A stretch of DNA of 64,000 bases from Paenibacillus segetis (GTDB lineage: Bacteria > Bacillota > Bacilli > Paenibacillales > Paenibacillaceae): positions 496,001-560,000 of the forward strand of contig NZ_BMFT01000001.1 of the NCBI RefSeq assembly GCF_014639155.1, given 5' to 3'. The stretch's first letter is position 1; the number at the start of each line of letters is the position of its first letter. The translations under genes and the position numbers were made by a program. A model generated the notes under the pieces. The model was not told the DNA's origin and made no database searches. It saw only the letters and a program-made list of their open reading frames with translations. Shown here piece by piece: positions 16,714 to 25,902 of the stretch.

Positions 16714-18399
16714 ATGAAAAGAAAGCAGAAAAGTCTTCTGATCGGTGCATTGATCCTCAGTTTTGCCTTAACTGCGTGCGGCGGCAATAATGCGATGAAT
16801 AAGGCGAATCAGGCTGAGGAGCCAGGCAACGCGACAACAGCACCGATACAAGAGGGCGCACAGGATGTGCAGGAAGTTGTGGAAGTGTCGACGGTTTCAC
16901 AAAGTGATCCATATCTTAAATTTGATGAAGGCGAGAGCTTTGACAAGAACGCAGTTTACGACGCGTATGAGAAAGACATTGGCGTGAAAATTACGAATAA
17001 ATGGGTGGCAGACGTCACTCAGTTCAAAGAAAAATTGAAAATGACGATTGCATCCAACGATATTCCGGATTTAATGCTTGTGGAAGCGACACAGCTCAAA
17101 GATCTGGCGGATGCAGATATGATCATGGATATCACGGATGTATACGACAAGAACGCAACAGAAGAGACGAAGAAGTTCCTGACGATGGACGGCGGCATGC
17201 AGATGAAGACGGCGACGATCGACGGGAAACTGATGGGGATTCCGAGCTCCTACAATCCTTACCAATTCCAATACTTGTACGTACGTACGGACTGGCTGAA
17301 GAAATTGAACCTGCCTGAACCGAAGACGATGCAAGACGTGATGACAATCGCCGAAGCCTTCAAGACGAAAGACCCAGGCGGCACAGGCAAGCCTTACGGT
17401 CTCGCAGTCAGTAAGGAACCATTCAAGATCGATACAGGTGTAACAGGTCTCCGCGCATTCCTCAACGGCTACCATGCGTATGAGAATATGTGGATGGAAG
17501 ATGACAACGGTAATCTCGTGAACAGCGACATTCAACCGCAAGTGAAAGATGCGCTCAAGGCGCTGCAGGATATGTTTAAGAAGGGATTAATCGATCCTGA
17601 ATTCGCGGTTAAAGATACGGAAAAAGAAGCAGAGCTTCTCTATAACAACAATGTAGGTCTCGTATTCGGTGCATCCTGGACGCCTGCACAGCTGGCGAAG
17701 GGCGCTATCAAAGACGGTAAAGTCGTGCAAGAGTGGGGCGCATACCCAATTCCATCAGCAGATGGTAAACCAACACTGAATCAAATTGGCTTAGGCGTGG
17801 ATCAGTATTATGTTATTTCCAAGCAAGCGAAGCACCCAGAGGGCGTTATCCGCTTGGTGAACCAATGGATCACGGTGGATAATGCTATGAATCAGACAGA
17901 TGAGCAAAAAATCTATTTGTATGGTAAAGACAAGGAAGAAAAAGGAAACAACTACTGGCTGCTTAGCCCACTACGCGTTGGTAAACAGCTGGATAACAAC
18001 GGTGAAATTCTGCCGAAAGCAATTGAGACGAAAGATGCTAGTATTATTCAAACCCAAGATCAGAAGAATCGTTACGAGCGTGCTATGAAATACGTTGACG
18101 GCAGCGATATCAACATGTGGTGGGAATATTTGATTTCGGGCCCGAATGGTGCAAGCTCTCATAATCCTAAAATGATGCAAAACAAGGAGTATCTTCAAGA
18201 CAAATTCTATGGCGCAGCTACGCCTACGATGGTGGAGCGTCTAGAACTTCTGAAGAAGAAGCGCGACGAAATCTATTTCAAAATCATTATGAACCAAGTG
18301 TCCGTCGATGAATTCGATAAATTCGTTACAGAGTGGAAGAAGCTTGGCGGTGATGACATTACCAAAGAAGTGAACGAGTGGTACGCAAGTCACAAATAA
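16714..18399 (+). CDS. Sugar ABC transporter substrate-binding lipoprotein (large YtcQ/LplA-like type)
   Basis: 561 residues. The ATG at 16714 follows GGGAGGGG; the longer frame upstream would place 18 non-signal residues before the lipoprotein signal. The lipobox LTAC gives an acylated Cys22. A low-complexity linker and then a family-1 solute-binding fold follow (DIPDLMLVEATQLKDLADA, PYQFQYLYVRTDWLKK). The size and the next genes match the Paenibacillus LplA/YtcQ class, whose substrates are often oligosaccharides from plant polysaccharides. The 5' two thirds has clearly more G/C at third positions than its neighbours. Two permeases and a YesM/YesN pair follow; no ATPase is in the cluster, so a shared MsmX-like ATPase is expected. 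Confidence 0.88.
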   Translation: MKRKQKSLLIGALILSFALTACGGNNAMNKANQAEEPGNATTAPIQEGAQDVQEVVEVSTVSQSDPYLKFDEGESFDKNAVYDAYEKDIGVKITNKWVADVTQFKEKLKMTIASNDIPDLMLVEATQLKDLADADMIMDITDVYDKNATEETKKFLTMDGGMQMKTATIDGKLMGIPSSYNPYQFQYLYVRTDWLKKLNLPEPKTMQDVMTIAEAFKTKDPGGTGKPYGLAVSKEPFKIDTGVTGLRAFLNGYHAYENMWMEDDNGNLVNSDIQPQVKDALKALQDMFKKGLIDPEFAVKDTEKEAELLYNNNVGLVFGASWTPAQLAKGAIKDGKVVQEWGAYPIPSADGKPTLNQIGLGVDQYYVISKQAKHPEGVIRLVNQWITVDNAMNQTDEQKIYLYGKDKEEKGNNYWLLSPLRVGKQLDNNGEILPKAIETKDASIIQTQDQKNRYERAMKYVDGSDINMWWEYLISGPNGASSHNPKMMQNKEYLQDKFYGAATPTMVERLELLKKKRDEIYFKIIMNQVSVDEFDKFVTEWKKLGGDDITKEVNEWYASHK

Positions 18400-18417
18400 T
18401 TGCATGAGAGATGAATT

Positions 18418-18448
18418 GAGGGGTTGATTAACAACAACCCCTCTTTTA
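18418..18448 (+). terminator. Intra-operon attenuator between binding protein and permease
   Basis: GAGGGGTTG pairs with CAACCCCTC around ATTAACAA and is followed by TTTT. Such partial terminators lower permease expression relative to the binding protein. Confidence 0.75.
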
Positions 18449-18467
18449 ATACAGCGAGGTGAGATGC

Positions 18468-19373
18468 ATGAATGTATTGGCACGAATGTGGAAGCGGGAG
18501 TGGCCTCTTCATATGATGTTGCTTCCAGGATTAATCTTGGTATTGATCTTCAGCTATTACCCGATGGCTGGCATTATCATGGCTTTTCAAAAGTATATCC
18601 CGAACAAAGGGTTGATAGGATCACCCTTTATTGGGATGAGGAACTTTCAATTGTTAATGGAATACCCCGACATCGGACGTGTCTTTCTGAACACGATTTA
18701 TATTGCGGTTATGAAAATTATTGCCGGATTGATTGTGCCTATCACGATAGCGATTCTGCTCAATGAGCTGCGGAAAGAATGGGTCAAGCGGACGTTCCAG
18801 ACGCTCGTATACTTGCCACACTTTCTATCTTGGGTTCTATTAAGCGGTATTTTGGTTGATATTCTATCCCCATCCTCCGGTATCCTTAATCAAGTGCTCA
18901 GCATATTTGGGATCAAGCCTATATTCTTCTTAGGTGATAATGCCTGGTTTCCTTATGTGATGGTCATATCAGATGTATGGAAGGAGTTCGGGTTCGGGAC
19001 GATCGTCTACCTGGCTGCACTAACTGGCATTAATCCATCGTTGTATGAAGCAGCTGAGATCGATGGAGCTGGACGATTCAAACAGATATTGAACATCACA
19101 CTGCCAGGGATGATGCCAATCATTATCCTGATGCTCACACTCAATATCGGTAATGTATTGAATGCTGGCTTTGAGCAAATATTCAACCTGTACAGTCCAC
19201 CGGTCTATGAAAGTGCGGATATTATCGACACCTTCGTATACCGTTTGGGGGTCCAACAAGCACAGTTTGGATTCGCGACAGCGGTAGGGCTGCTTAAATC
19301 CATCGTTTCCTTTATCTTCATTTCGGTTTCTTATGTCTTAGCCTATCGGATAGCGAATTACCGCATCTTCTAA
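18468..19373 (+). CDS. Sugar ABC transporter permease 1 (LplB-like)
   Basis: 301 residues with six membrane segments. The EAA loop reads EAAEIDGAGRFKQILNITLPG (about residues 187-207), the contact site for the ATPase. The ATG at 18468 is close behind GAGGTGAG; a GTG at 18459 overlaps the binding site and is less likely. It pairs with the permease gene that starts shortly after, and together they match the LplB/LplC (YtcP) pair of Firmicutes. Confidence 0.9.
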   Translation: MNVLARMWKREWPLHMMLLPGLILVLIFSYYPMAGIIMAFQKYIPNKGLIGSPFIGMRNFQLLMEYPDIGRVFLNTIYIAVMKIIAGLIVPITIAILLNELRKEWVKRTFQTLVYLPHFLSWVLLSGILVDILSPSSGILNQVLSIFGIKPIFFLGDNAWFPYVMVISDVWKEFGFGTIVYLAALTGINPSLYEAAEIDGAGRFKQILNITLPGMMPIIILMLTLNIGNVLNAGFEQIFNLYSPPVYESADIIDTFVYRLGVQQAQFGFATAVGLLKSIVSFIFISVSYVLAYRIANYRIF

Positions 19374-19411
19374 GGCAGGTGTCGGTAATTCAGAAGGGAG
19401 AGACACACATC

Positions 19412-20296
19412 GTGCATAATAACAGATCATGGTCCAGAAAGTTATTCATGATATGCAACTTTATCTTTTTGGCATTCATATCCTTCTTATGTCTTATGCC
19501 TATTATTCATATTCTAGCGATCTCATTCAGCTCCGGACAGGCGGCAGCAGCCGGTAAAGTTCTACTCTGGCCGGTTGAATTTACAACCGCTGCTTACCAA
19601 AACGTATTCGGAAAACCGGAGTACCTTCGCGCATTCTGGATCTCGATCCAACGGGTCATTATAGGGACAACGATCAGTATGACGCTGACGATTATTACAG
19701 CGTATCCGTTGTCCAAAGATTCCAGGCAGTTCCGGCTGCGTACATTCTACGCATGGGTATTCGTATTTACGATTTTATTCAGCGGAGGACTCATTCCAAC
19801 GTACACCACGATTAAATCTCTCGGAATGATCGATACGATGTGGGCGCTGGTTCTACCGGGAGGTGTCGCAGTATTCAACGTCATTTTGCTCCTCAATTTC
19901 TACCGCAGTTTGCCGAAGGAACTTGAGGAATCTTCGCGAATTGACGGAGCAGGACATTTCAAGACGTTATGGAAAATATACGCGCCGTTATCATTGCCTG
20001 CATTGGCAACGACAGGCTTGTTCACGATGGTAGGCCATTGGAACAGCTGGTTCGACGGGATGCTCTATATGAATCATACCGAGAATTATCCACTGCAGAC
20101 CTTCTTGCAGACGGTCATTGTTAAACTAGACTTCCGTTTCATTAAGGCGGAGAATGTCGAATTGATGCTTAAATTGTCGGACCGCACAAGCCGAGCAGCG
20201 CAGATTTTCGTCGCTGCATTCCCGATTCTCATCGTGTATCCATTCTTGCAGCGATTCTTCATTAAAGGAATTGTGATGGGGAGTGTCAAAGAATAG
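19412..20296 (+). CDS. Sugar ABC transporter permease 2 (LplC/YtcP-like)
   Basis: 294 residues from a GTG nine bases after AGAAGGGAGAG. A GTG at 19379 would add 11 residues but lies only a few bases from the previous stop with a weaker site. There are six membrane segments. The EAA-type loop LEESSRIDGAGHFKTLWKIY is intact and the protein ends in IVMGSVKE, a typical C-terminus for this permease class. Confidence 0.9.
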   Translation: MHNNRSWSRKLFMICNFIFLAFISFLCLMPIIHILAISFSSGQAAAAGKVLLWPVEFTTAAYQNVFGKPEYLRAFWISIQRVIIGTTISMTLTIITAYPLSKDSRQFRLRTFYAWVFVFTILFSGGLIPTYTTIKSLGMIDTMWALVLPGGVAVFNVILLLNFYRSLPKELEESSRIDGAGHFKTLWKIYAPLSLPALATTGLFTMVGHWNSWFDGMLYMNHTENYPLQTFLQTVIVKLDFRFIKAENVELMLKLSDRTSRAAQIFVAAFPILIVYPFLQRFFIKGIVMGSVKE

Positions 20297-20339
20297 TATC
20301 GGAGTTACTCTGATCATGAACTAGATGGGAGAACAAACG

Positions 20340-22076
20340 ATGAAGTTCTTATTCTTTTTACGCGACTCCTCCATTTTCAAGAAGGTGATGGTTGCCTTCT
20401 TGACAGCGCTGCTACCGCTGATGATGATTACCTGGATGATTAATGAGCGAGGTTCTGACAATATTCGAAAGGAAATATCGGAGTCGATTCTGAATACGAC
20501 AAGGTTCTATCTGGACTCATTGGATAAGGAGGCAGACAGGATTGACCGCTATTTACCGAACTATGTCATGGACAAGGATTTGATGGAAATTGCCACAACC
20601 GGCCATGACATCACATATTATGAGCTCACGCACAAAATATTGGAGATTCAGAAACGGCTCGATCTGATGAAAAATTCGAGTCCGTTTATTCAGGAAGCAA
20701 GGGCTTACGTTCCCTTAATTGATCGTACTATTCTCAGTCTGAAGTATGAAACGTCGATTGATGATTCGGAATACACAGCCATGCAGCAAACTGACAAACT
20801 GTATGCAGAACCGTTTACGTACTGGAATGATCGCTTGTTTATTAGTATGCAATATCCAGCTAATACAATAAGAAGGCCTATCTACATTGTCGGGGTCGAG
20901 TTGTCGGCAAATAAGATCAGGGAAACGCTGGCACAGATCGGAGAATCACGAGACGGACAGAGCGTATTGCTGAACTTGGATCGGGGCTGGGAAATCGAGA
21001 GTGGCACCGATTCAGCTTTAATGGAACGAATGAAAGAGTTTGCCGCGGAGAAGCGAGCTTCCAAATCTGAGGAGGGTTATGAAACACTGCATTATGCAGG
21101 ACATCGTTACCTTACTGTATATAAATACTCCAATGTTTGGAACTCGTATTCGATTACTTGTATCCCGGAAGCTAATGTCTTAGGCCCGTTGCAAAAGTAT
21201 CGATTCTGGTTTCTGGGGGCATGCGTTCTTGCCGTGTTCATCGTGTTCTTCTTCTCTTATTTCCTATTACGGTTTATATATCGCCCGCTTATGAAACTGG
21301 TCCATTCGTTCAGACGCGTCCAGCAGAACAGGTTGGATCTGATCCCGATTGATCGTGGTCATGACGAATTTGGTTACTTGTATCAAGCTTTTAACGATAC
21401 CGTACGTTCTTTGAAGACATTAATCGAGGAAAATTATGAGCAGCAAATCCGCAATCAGCGCTCAGAGCTGAAACGACTGCAATCACAGATTAATCCTCAT
21501 TTTTTATATAATTGCTTTTTTGTATTATGTCGTTTGATCAAGTCTGAGCATCAAAAAGATAAAGCATATCAATTTTGCATGCATATCGGCCAATATTTTC
21601 AATTTATTACCCGGAACGATGAGGATGAAATTCCATTTGAGCTTGAGGTGGAGCATTCCCGTACCTATGTTGATATGCAGTCCATTTGTTATGGTGACCG
21701 GATTCAAGTTAAATTTGACGGAGAGGTCCCGAAGGACATGGTTGTTCCAAGGCTTATTTTGCAGCCGATTATCGAGAATGCGTATAAGTATGCGCTGGGC
21801 AATATGCTCCCCAAAGGCGAGCTTTGGGTTCATACAGAGCGAAAGGGAAACGACTTCTCTTTGTATGTTGAAGATAATGGCAACAGTATAAGCGATGAGG
21901 AGATCGAACAACTCAAGCTGCGGCTGAAACAGTCTTCCAATCGTATCGAAGAAACGACCGGTCTTATTAACGTTCATCGCAGAATACAATTGCGTTACGG
22001 TGTAGATTGTGGCATTACGTTGTCACGTTCCATTCTAGGCGGACTGAAGGTAAGGATCAACCTGAACATAAGCTAG
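20340..22076 (+). CDS. Sensor histidine kinase, YesM family
   Basis: 578 residues. The ATG at 20340 lies eight bases after GGGAG, and an ATG at 20325 in the same frame lacks a site. Two membrane segments (about 16-34 and 290-315) enclose an extracellular sensor domain of about 250 residues. A HAMP linker follows, then the His_kinase domain with QINPHFLYN (phospho-acceptor His387) and the HATPase N and G1 boxes (IIENAYKYAL, VEDNGNSIS). Such kinases sense sugars or cell-wall compounds and pair with YesN regulators; the partner is the next gene. The pair probably controls the ABC genes just upstream. Confidence 0.9.
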   Translation: MKFLFFLRDSSIFKKVMVAFLTALLPLMMITWMINERGSDNIRKEISESILNTTRFYLDSLDKEADRIDRYLPNYVMDKDLMEIATTGHDITYYELTHKILEIQKRLDLMKNSSPFIQEARAYVPLIDRTILSLKYETSIDDSEYTAMQQTDKLYAEPFTYWNDRLFISMQYPANTIRRPIYIVGVELSANKIRETLAQIGESRDGQSVLLNLDRGWEIESGTDSALMERMKEFAAEKRASKSEEGYETLHYAGHRYLTVYKYSNVWNSYSITCIPEANVLGPLQKYRFWFLGACVLAVFIVFFFSYFLLRFIYRPLMKLVHSFRRVQQNRLDLIPIDRGHDEFGYLYQAFNDTVRSLKTLIEENYEQQIRNQRSELKRLQSQINPHFLYNCFFVLCRLIKSEHQKDKAYQFCMHIGQYFQFITRNDEDEIPFELEVEHSRTYVDMQSICYGDRIQVKFDGEVPKDMVVPRLILQPIIENAYKYALGNMLPKGELWVHTERKGNDFSLYVEDNGNSISDEEIEQLKLRLKQSSNRIEETTGLINVHRRIQLRYGVDCGITLSRSILGGLKVRINLNIS

Positions 22077-22095
22077 AGCTAGAGGAGGAAACAGC

Positions 22096-23754
22096 ATGTA
22101 CAGACTGCTTATCGTTGATGATCTTCCGATTATTGTTGATGGTCTTCTTGAACTTTTTGAGCAAACCGTTCATTTAGAGCTCGATGTCATGAAAGCTTAT
22201 TCAGGAGAAGAGGCTCTGGGGGTGTTGCAGAATCACAGGATTGATATCGTGATTTCAGACATCAAGATGCCCGGGCTTGAAGGGATTGAATTGCTGCGGG
22301 AAATCAAATCACAGTGGCCTTCCTGCAAAGTCATCTTTTTAACGGGATATAATGAGTTTCATTATGCAAGGAGTGCCATTACATACGGTGGCTTCGAATA
22401 CATTTTGAAGATAGAAAGCGATGAGAGAATTATCGAGTCTGTGGAACGCGCGATTAAGAAAATCGAGGAGGAACACGACCAGCAGCAGATGATCACAAAG
22501 GCGCAAACCAAAATGAGGTTGGCGTTGCCTTCGCTGCAAAAAGACTACATGTGGGGACTGTTCCAAGGCAAGCAGGAAACGGAGCGTCAATTGAAACAAG
22601 CATTTAAGGAAATTGATATTCCACTGGATGCGGGGATGCCGGTCTATTTGTTGCTTGGCAGGGTGGATGCTTGGAAAGAGATGTTTACGACACCGGACAA
22701 AGCACTGTTAACCTATGCGTTCCAAAATATTTGCGACGAGTATTTATCAGAGCATGTGAGGTGTTTTTCCGTTGTGTACGATTTGTCGAAAATCGTCTGG
22801 TTGATTCAACCTAAAAATAAAGAGCAATCGTTCACGGATTTAGACTCCTTGGAATGGGTCAAAGCTTATCGGTATGCAAGCGGTATGCTAGAAACGGTCC
22901 AGGGAACGTGCAAGAAATTGTTGAACTTGCCTGTTTCTTTTGTTCTTGGCAGCGAGCAGACGGCGTGGAGCAGTATTTCTGACCGATTTCACTCCATTAA
23001 ATATTGTTTTGTATATGGTCATGGCTTGTCCAGCGAGGTCATTATGACGGATAAAGATATTCATGAGCATGATAGCCATGAGATGGGGAATCATCATGAT
23101 TTTTTCTATCATACCCGAGTACAATTGCTTATGACTTGTCTGGAAAATAATCACCGGGAACAATTCTCCAAGCTATATGTCGAGTTGACGGCCATATGGG
23201 GTGATTCCCTGACTCCTTATGAGCGCAAAATAGAATTGTATCATTCTCTTTCTGCTGTGTTTCTGTCGCACATGAATAAAAATCGTGAGATTCGTGATTA
23301 CATGAATACGCTGCTTGACTTGGATAAATTGTTTCAGCAAAGTGATTCGACTTCATGGTCGGATTTGACTCAATATTTTTGGCAAATGGCAGAGATTCTG
23401 TTCGATTGGAATGCTTCACATGGCATGCAATTGCCAGATGAAGTTATTACAAAAGTCCACCGGTATATCGAAGAACATATATCCAACGATATTTCATTAA
23501 CTGCATTGGCGGATTATGTAGGGTTAAATCCGTCTTATTTATCCAGATTATATAAGCAAATTACCGGGGTTGGGTTATCTAAATATGTAAACGATTATCG
23601 TAACCTGTTGGCTAAGGAAATGCTGTTGAATACATCGATGAAAGTCAACGAAATTGCGGGTGTCTTAGGTTACAATTCGGCACTTGCTTTTATTCGCTTT
23701 TTCAAGAAGCAAAACGAAAAGACACCTCAAGAATATAGAATGTTGCGTTCATAG
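22096..23754 (+). CDS. Response regulator, YesN type with AraC DNA-binding domain
   Basis: 552 residues. The receiver domain (1-125) has the acidic pair Asp8/Asp9, phospho-acceptor Asp55 in ISDIKMPG and Lys105. A long middle region of about 310 residues follows. The last ~100 residues are a double-HTH AraC domain: ISLTALADYVGLNPSYLSRL in the first HTH and KVNEIAGVLGYNSALAFIRF in the second. It starts after AGAGGAGG, 20 bases behind the kinase gene, with which it forms a two-component pair. Confidence 0.92.
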   Translation: MYRLLIVDDLPIIVDGLLELFEQTVHLELDVMKAYSGEEALGVLQNHRIDIVISDIKMPGLEGIELLREIKSQWPSCKVIFLTGYNEFHYARSAITYGGFEYILKIESDERIIESVERAIKKIEEEHDQQQMITKAQTKMRLALPSLQKDYMWGLFQGKQETERQLKQAFKEIDIPLDAGMPVYLLLGRVDAWKEMFTTPDKALLTYAFQNICDEYLSEHVRCFSVVYDLSKIVWLIQPKNKEQSFTDLDSLEWVKAYRYASGMLETVQGTCKKLLNLPVSFVLGSEQTAWSSISDRFHSIKYCFVYGHGLSSEVIMTDKDIHEHDSHEMGNHHDFFYHTRVQLLMTCLENNHREQFSKLYVELTAIWGDSLTPYERKIELYHSLSAVFLSHMNKNREIRDYMNTLLDLDKLFQQSDSTSWSDLTQYFWQMAEILFDWNASHGMQLPDEVITKVHRYIEEHISNDISLTALADYVGLNPSYLSRLYKQITGVGLSKYVNDYRNLLAKEMLLNTSMKVNEIAGVLGYNSALAFIRFFKKQNEKTPQEYRMLRS

Positions 23755-23799
23755 AATGTAGGTCAATAAATGTATATGTATGTCAGTAACAATCTCTTT

Positions 23800-23845
23800 C
23801 ATGTTGAACATCATTCCTATTAAATTGAAATAGGAGCCGAACATG
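23800..23845. repeat. Nested inverted repeat before the oxidoreductase gene
   Basis: TCCTATT and AATAGGA form an inner stem (loop of seven) and CATGTT with AACATG an outer one. There is no T-run. It ends just before the GAGGAGGAG ribosome binding site and could be an operator or a leader hairpin. Confidence 0.35.
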
Positions 23846-23861
23846 ATGAGGAGGAGAAGTA

Positions 23862-25148
23862 TTGAAGAGGATAACGGCGGTTTTATTAGGTGCTGGCAGT
23901 AGAGGACGATATATTTATGGGCCTTATGCAGAAAAGTTTCCAAATGAATTAAAAATTATTGCGGTAGCGGAACCTGACGATGAACGAAGAAAGCGGTTTG
24001 CGGATATTCACCAGATTGCTTCGGAGTATGTCTATGACTCGTGGGAGCAAGCATTCGATCAAGGGCGTATTGCGGATGTAATGATTATCAGCACGCTCGA
24101 CCAGATGCATTATGTACCGGCAATGAAAGCGATGGAGCTAGGTTACCATGTCTTGTTGGAAAAGCCGATGTCACCTTCCAAGGATGAATGCGTCCGTCTT
24201 GCGCAAGCTTCGCAAACCTATAAACGTCTGCTCGTTGTCAGCCACGTCTTGCGATATTCCCCTTTTTGGGCGGGGATTAAAAAATATATCGAACAGGGAG
24301 AATTGGGGACAGTTGCGACGATCCAATTAACCGAAAACGTTGGTTTTCTACACATGGCACACAGCTACGTGCGTGGTAATTGGCGTAAATCGGAAGATAC
24401 AAGTCCAATGATTCTGGCGAAGTCATGTCATGACCTGGATATTATATCTTGGCTCATGGGGCAGTCCTGTACAAGTGTAAGCTCATACGGATCGCTGCTT
24501 CATTTCAGAGCGGAGAATGCCCCGGAGGGCTCAACCGACCGCTGCATCGATGGCTGCGAGGTGGAGAAGGAATGTCCTTTCTCTGCAATGAAGATGTACA
24601 TCCAGCCTCCACACCACCCCTGGGCCCGTTATATGACAAATGATTTATCGCCGGAAGGGATTCTGAAGGCGATTAAGGAGAGCCCGTTCGGGCGTTGTGT
24701 TTATCGGTGCGATAACAATGTTGTCGATCATCAAGTCGTCAATATGGAATTTACCAACGGAGCGAACGCATCGTTTATCATGTCGGGACTAACGCAAACC
24801 GGTGGCCGCAGGGTGCAGATTATGGGCACGCAAGGTGAGATATTAGGGAATATGGATGAAGGAAAGTTCACGCTATACCGATATGCAACAGGGGAGAAAC
24901 TTGATATTCATTGCTCTATTGGTGGAGATGGTCAAGGAGGTGCTGATGGTCATGGAGGTGGTGATGAGCGAATGGTGGGTTCGTTTCTGCAGAACGTCAA
25001 TCGATTCGACAGTAATCCGTCGTACGGTTTGACTTCTGCGACCGCTTCTCTCCAGAGTCATCTGATGGCGTTTGCAGCGGAACATTCCAGATTGCACGGC
25101 GGTCAAGCAGTAAAAATTACGGATATGCAGCAAGAAATCTCAGTTTAA
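23862..25148 (+). CDS. Gfo/Idh/MocA-family NAD(P)-dependent oxidoreductase
   Basis: 428 residues starting at TTG after GAGGAGGAGAAG. The Rossmann motif is VLLGAGSRGRYIYG at the N-terminus, and the conserved LEKPMSPS (EKP motif, dinucleotide/substrate site) lies at about residues 100-107. A C-terminal alpha/beta domain follows, with a cysteine cluster CIDGCEVEKECPF near residues 228-240 and a glycine-rich loop near residue 355. The family oxidises or reduces sugars, inositols and derivatives. It is the last gene of the sugar ABC/two-component cluster, so the likely substrate is the imported sugar. The precise reaction is unknown. Confidence 0.88.
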   Translation: MKRITAVLLGAGSRGRYIYGPYAEKFPNELKIIAVAEPDDERRKRFADIHQIASEYVYDSWEQAFDQGRIADVMIISTLDQMHYVPAMKAMELGYHVLLEKPMSPSKDECVRLAQASQTYKRLLVVSHVLRYSPFWAGIKKYIEQGELGTVATIQLTENVGFLHMAHSYVRGNWRKSEDTSPMILAKSCHDLDIISWLMGQSCTSVSSYGSLLHFRAENAPEGSTDRCIDGCEVEKECPFSAMKMYIQPPHHPWARYMTNDLSPEGILKAIKESPFGRCVYRCDNNVVDHQVVNMEFTNGANASFIMSGLTQTGGRRVQIMGTQGEILGNMDEGKFTLYRYATGEKLDIHCSIGGDGQGGADGHGGGDERMVGSFLQNVNRFDSNPSYGLTSATASLQSHLMAFAAEHSRLHGGQAVKITDMQQEISV

Positions 25149-25175
25149 CATGTAGGCATTATTACACGGCATGTG

Positions 25176-25793
25176 TTATTCCCGATAATGGGCAGTATCA
25201 CCATACAAATCAATATTCGCGACTTCATCATGAAAAGTAATCTTACACAGAGCAGTTGGGTGAATATCGGGCATGGACCCGATTTCATGCAGCTGTTTTT
25301 TCATGAAATAGCTCATTATAGCTTTGAGTGTGATCCGGTGAGTTACAATAAGAACTTGTTTACCTTTATGTTTAGTTAAGATATTTTGAATCGTGGGAAG
25401 TGTTCTTGTCATTAATTGACTATAGCTTTCTCCCTGACCCGTAGGTTGGTATAAATGAGGTTCGCTGAAAAATTGATTGAATTGAGTAGGGTAATCTTGT
25501 GTAATTTGCTCTATGTTTTGGCCTTCCCAAAGTCCCATGTTAATTTCTTGTAGCGCATCAAGCTTCAGGATCTCAGTTAACCGATTACCTGAGATAATGC
25601 ATGCTGTTGTAATCGCTCTGGGACTGGAACTGCAATATATAGCATCAAATGAAACCGTGGACAAGCGCTCTCCTAACCACTGCGCTTGCTGAACACCGGT
25701 TTGTGTAAGAGGAGAGTCTTTATGTCCCTGCATTTTCTTTGCCAGATTCCATTGAGTTTGTCCGTGACGAGTCAAATATAAAGTTGTTTCCAT
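25176..25793 (-). CDS. Histidine phosphatase family protein (phosphoglycerate-mutase-like)
   Basis: 205 residues. The N-terminal LYLTRHGQTQWN contains the RHG catalytic motif with the phospho-acceptor His. SSSPRAITTA provides the second phosphate-binding Arg, EINMGLWEGQ the acidic residue and VTHRITLKA the second catalytic His, so the four-residue centre is complete. The start is preceded by AGGAGG nine bases upstream. Members include broad-specificity phosphatases (PhoE) and CobC-like enzymes; no cobalamin gene is near, so a broad phosphatase is most likely. It is divergent from the LysR gene. Confidence 0.88.
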   Translation of the reverse strand: METTLYLTRHGQTQWNLAKKMQGHKDSPLTQTGVQQAQWLGERLSTVSFDAIYCSSSPRAITTACIISGNRLTEILKLDALQEINMGLWEGQNIEQITQDYPTQFNQFFSEPHLYQPTGQGESYSQLMTRTLPTIQNILTKHKGKQVLIVTHRITLKAIMSYFMKKQLHEIGSMPDIHPTALCKITFHDEVANIDLYGDTAHYRE

Positions 25794-25902
25794 CCAGTAA
25801 TTCCTCCTAGTCGTAAAGTAAGTCTAGTATAAAGTGCAGACACATAAATTAATAATATATAATATCTAATATGTATAAAAAAAATATATAGGTGGGATGC
25901 AG

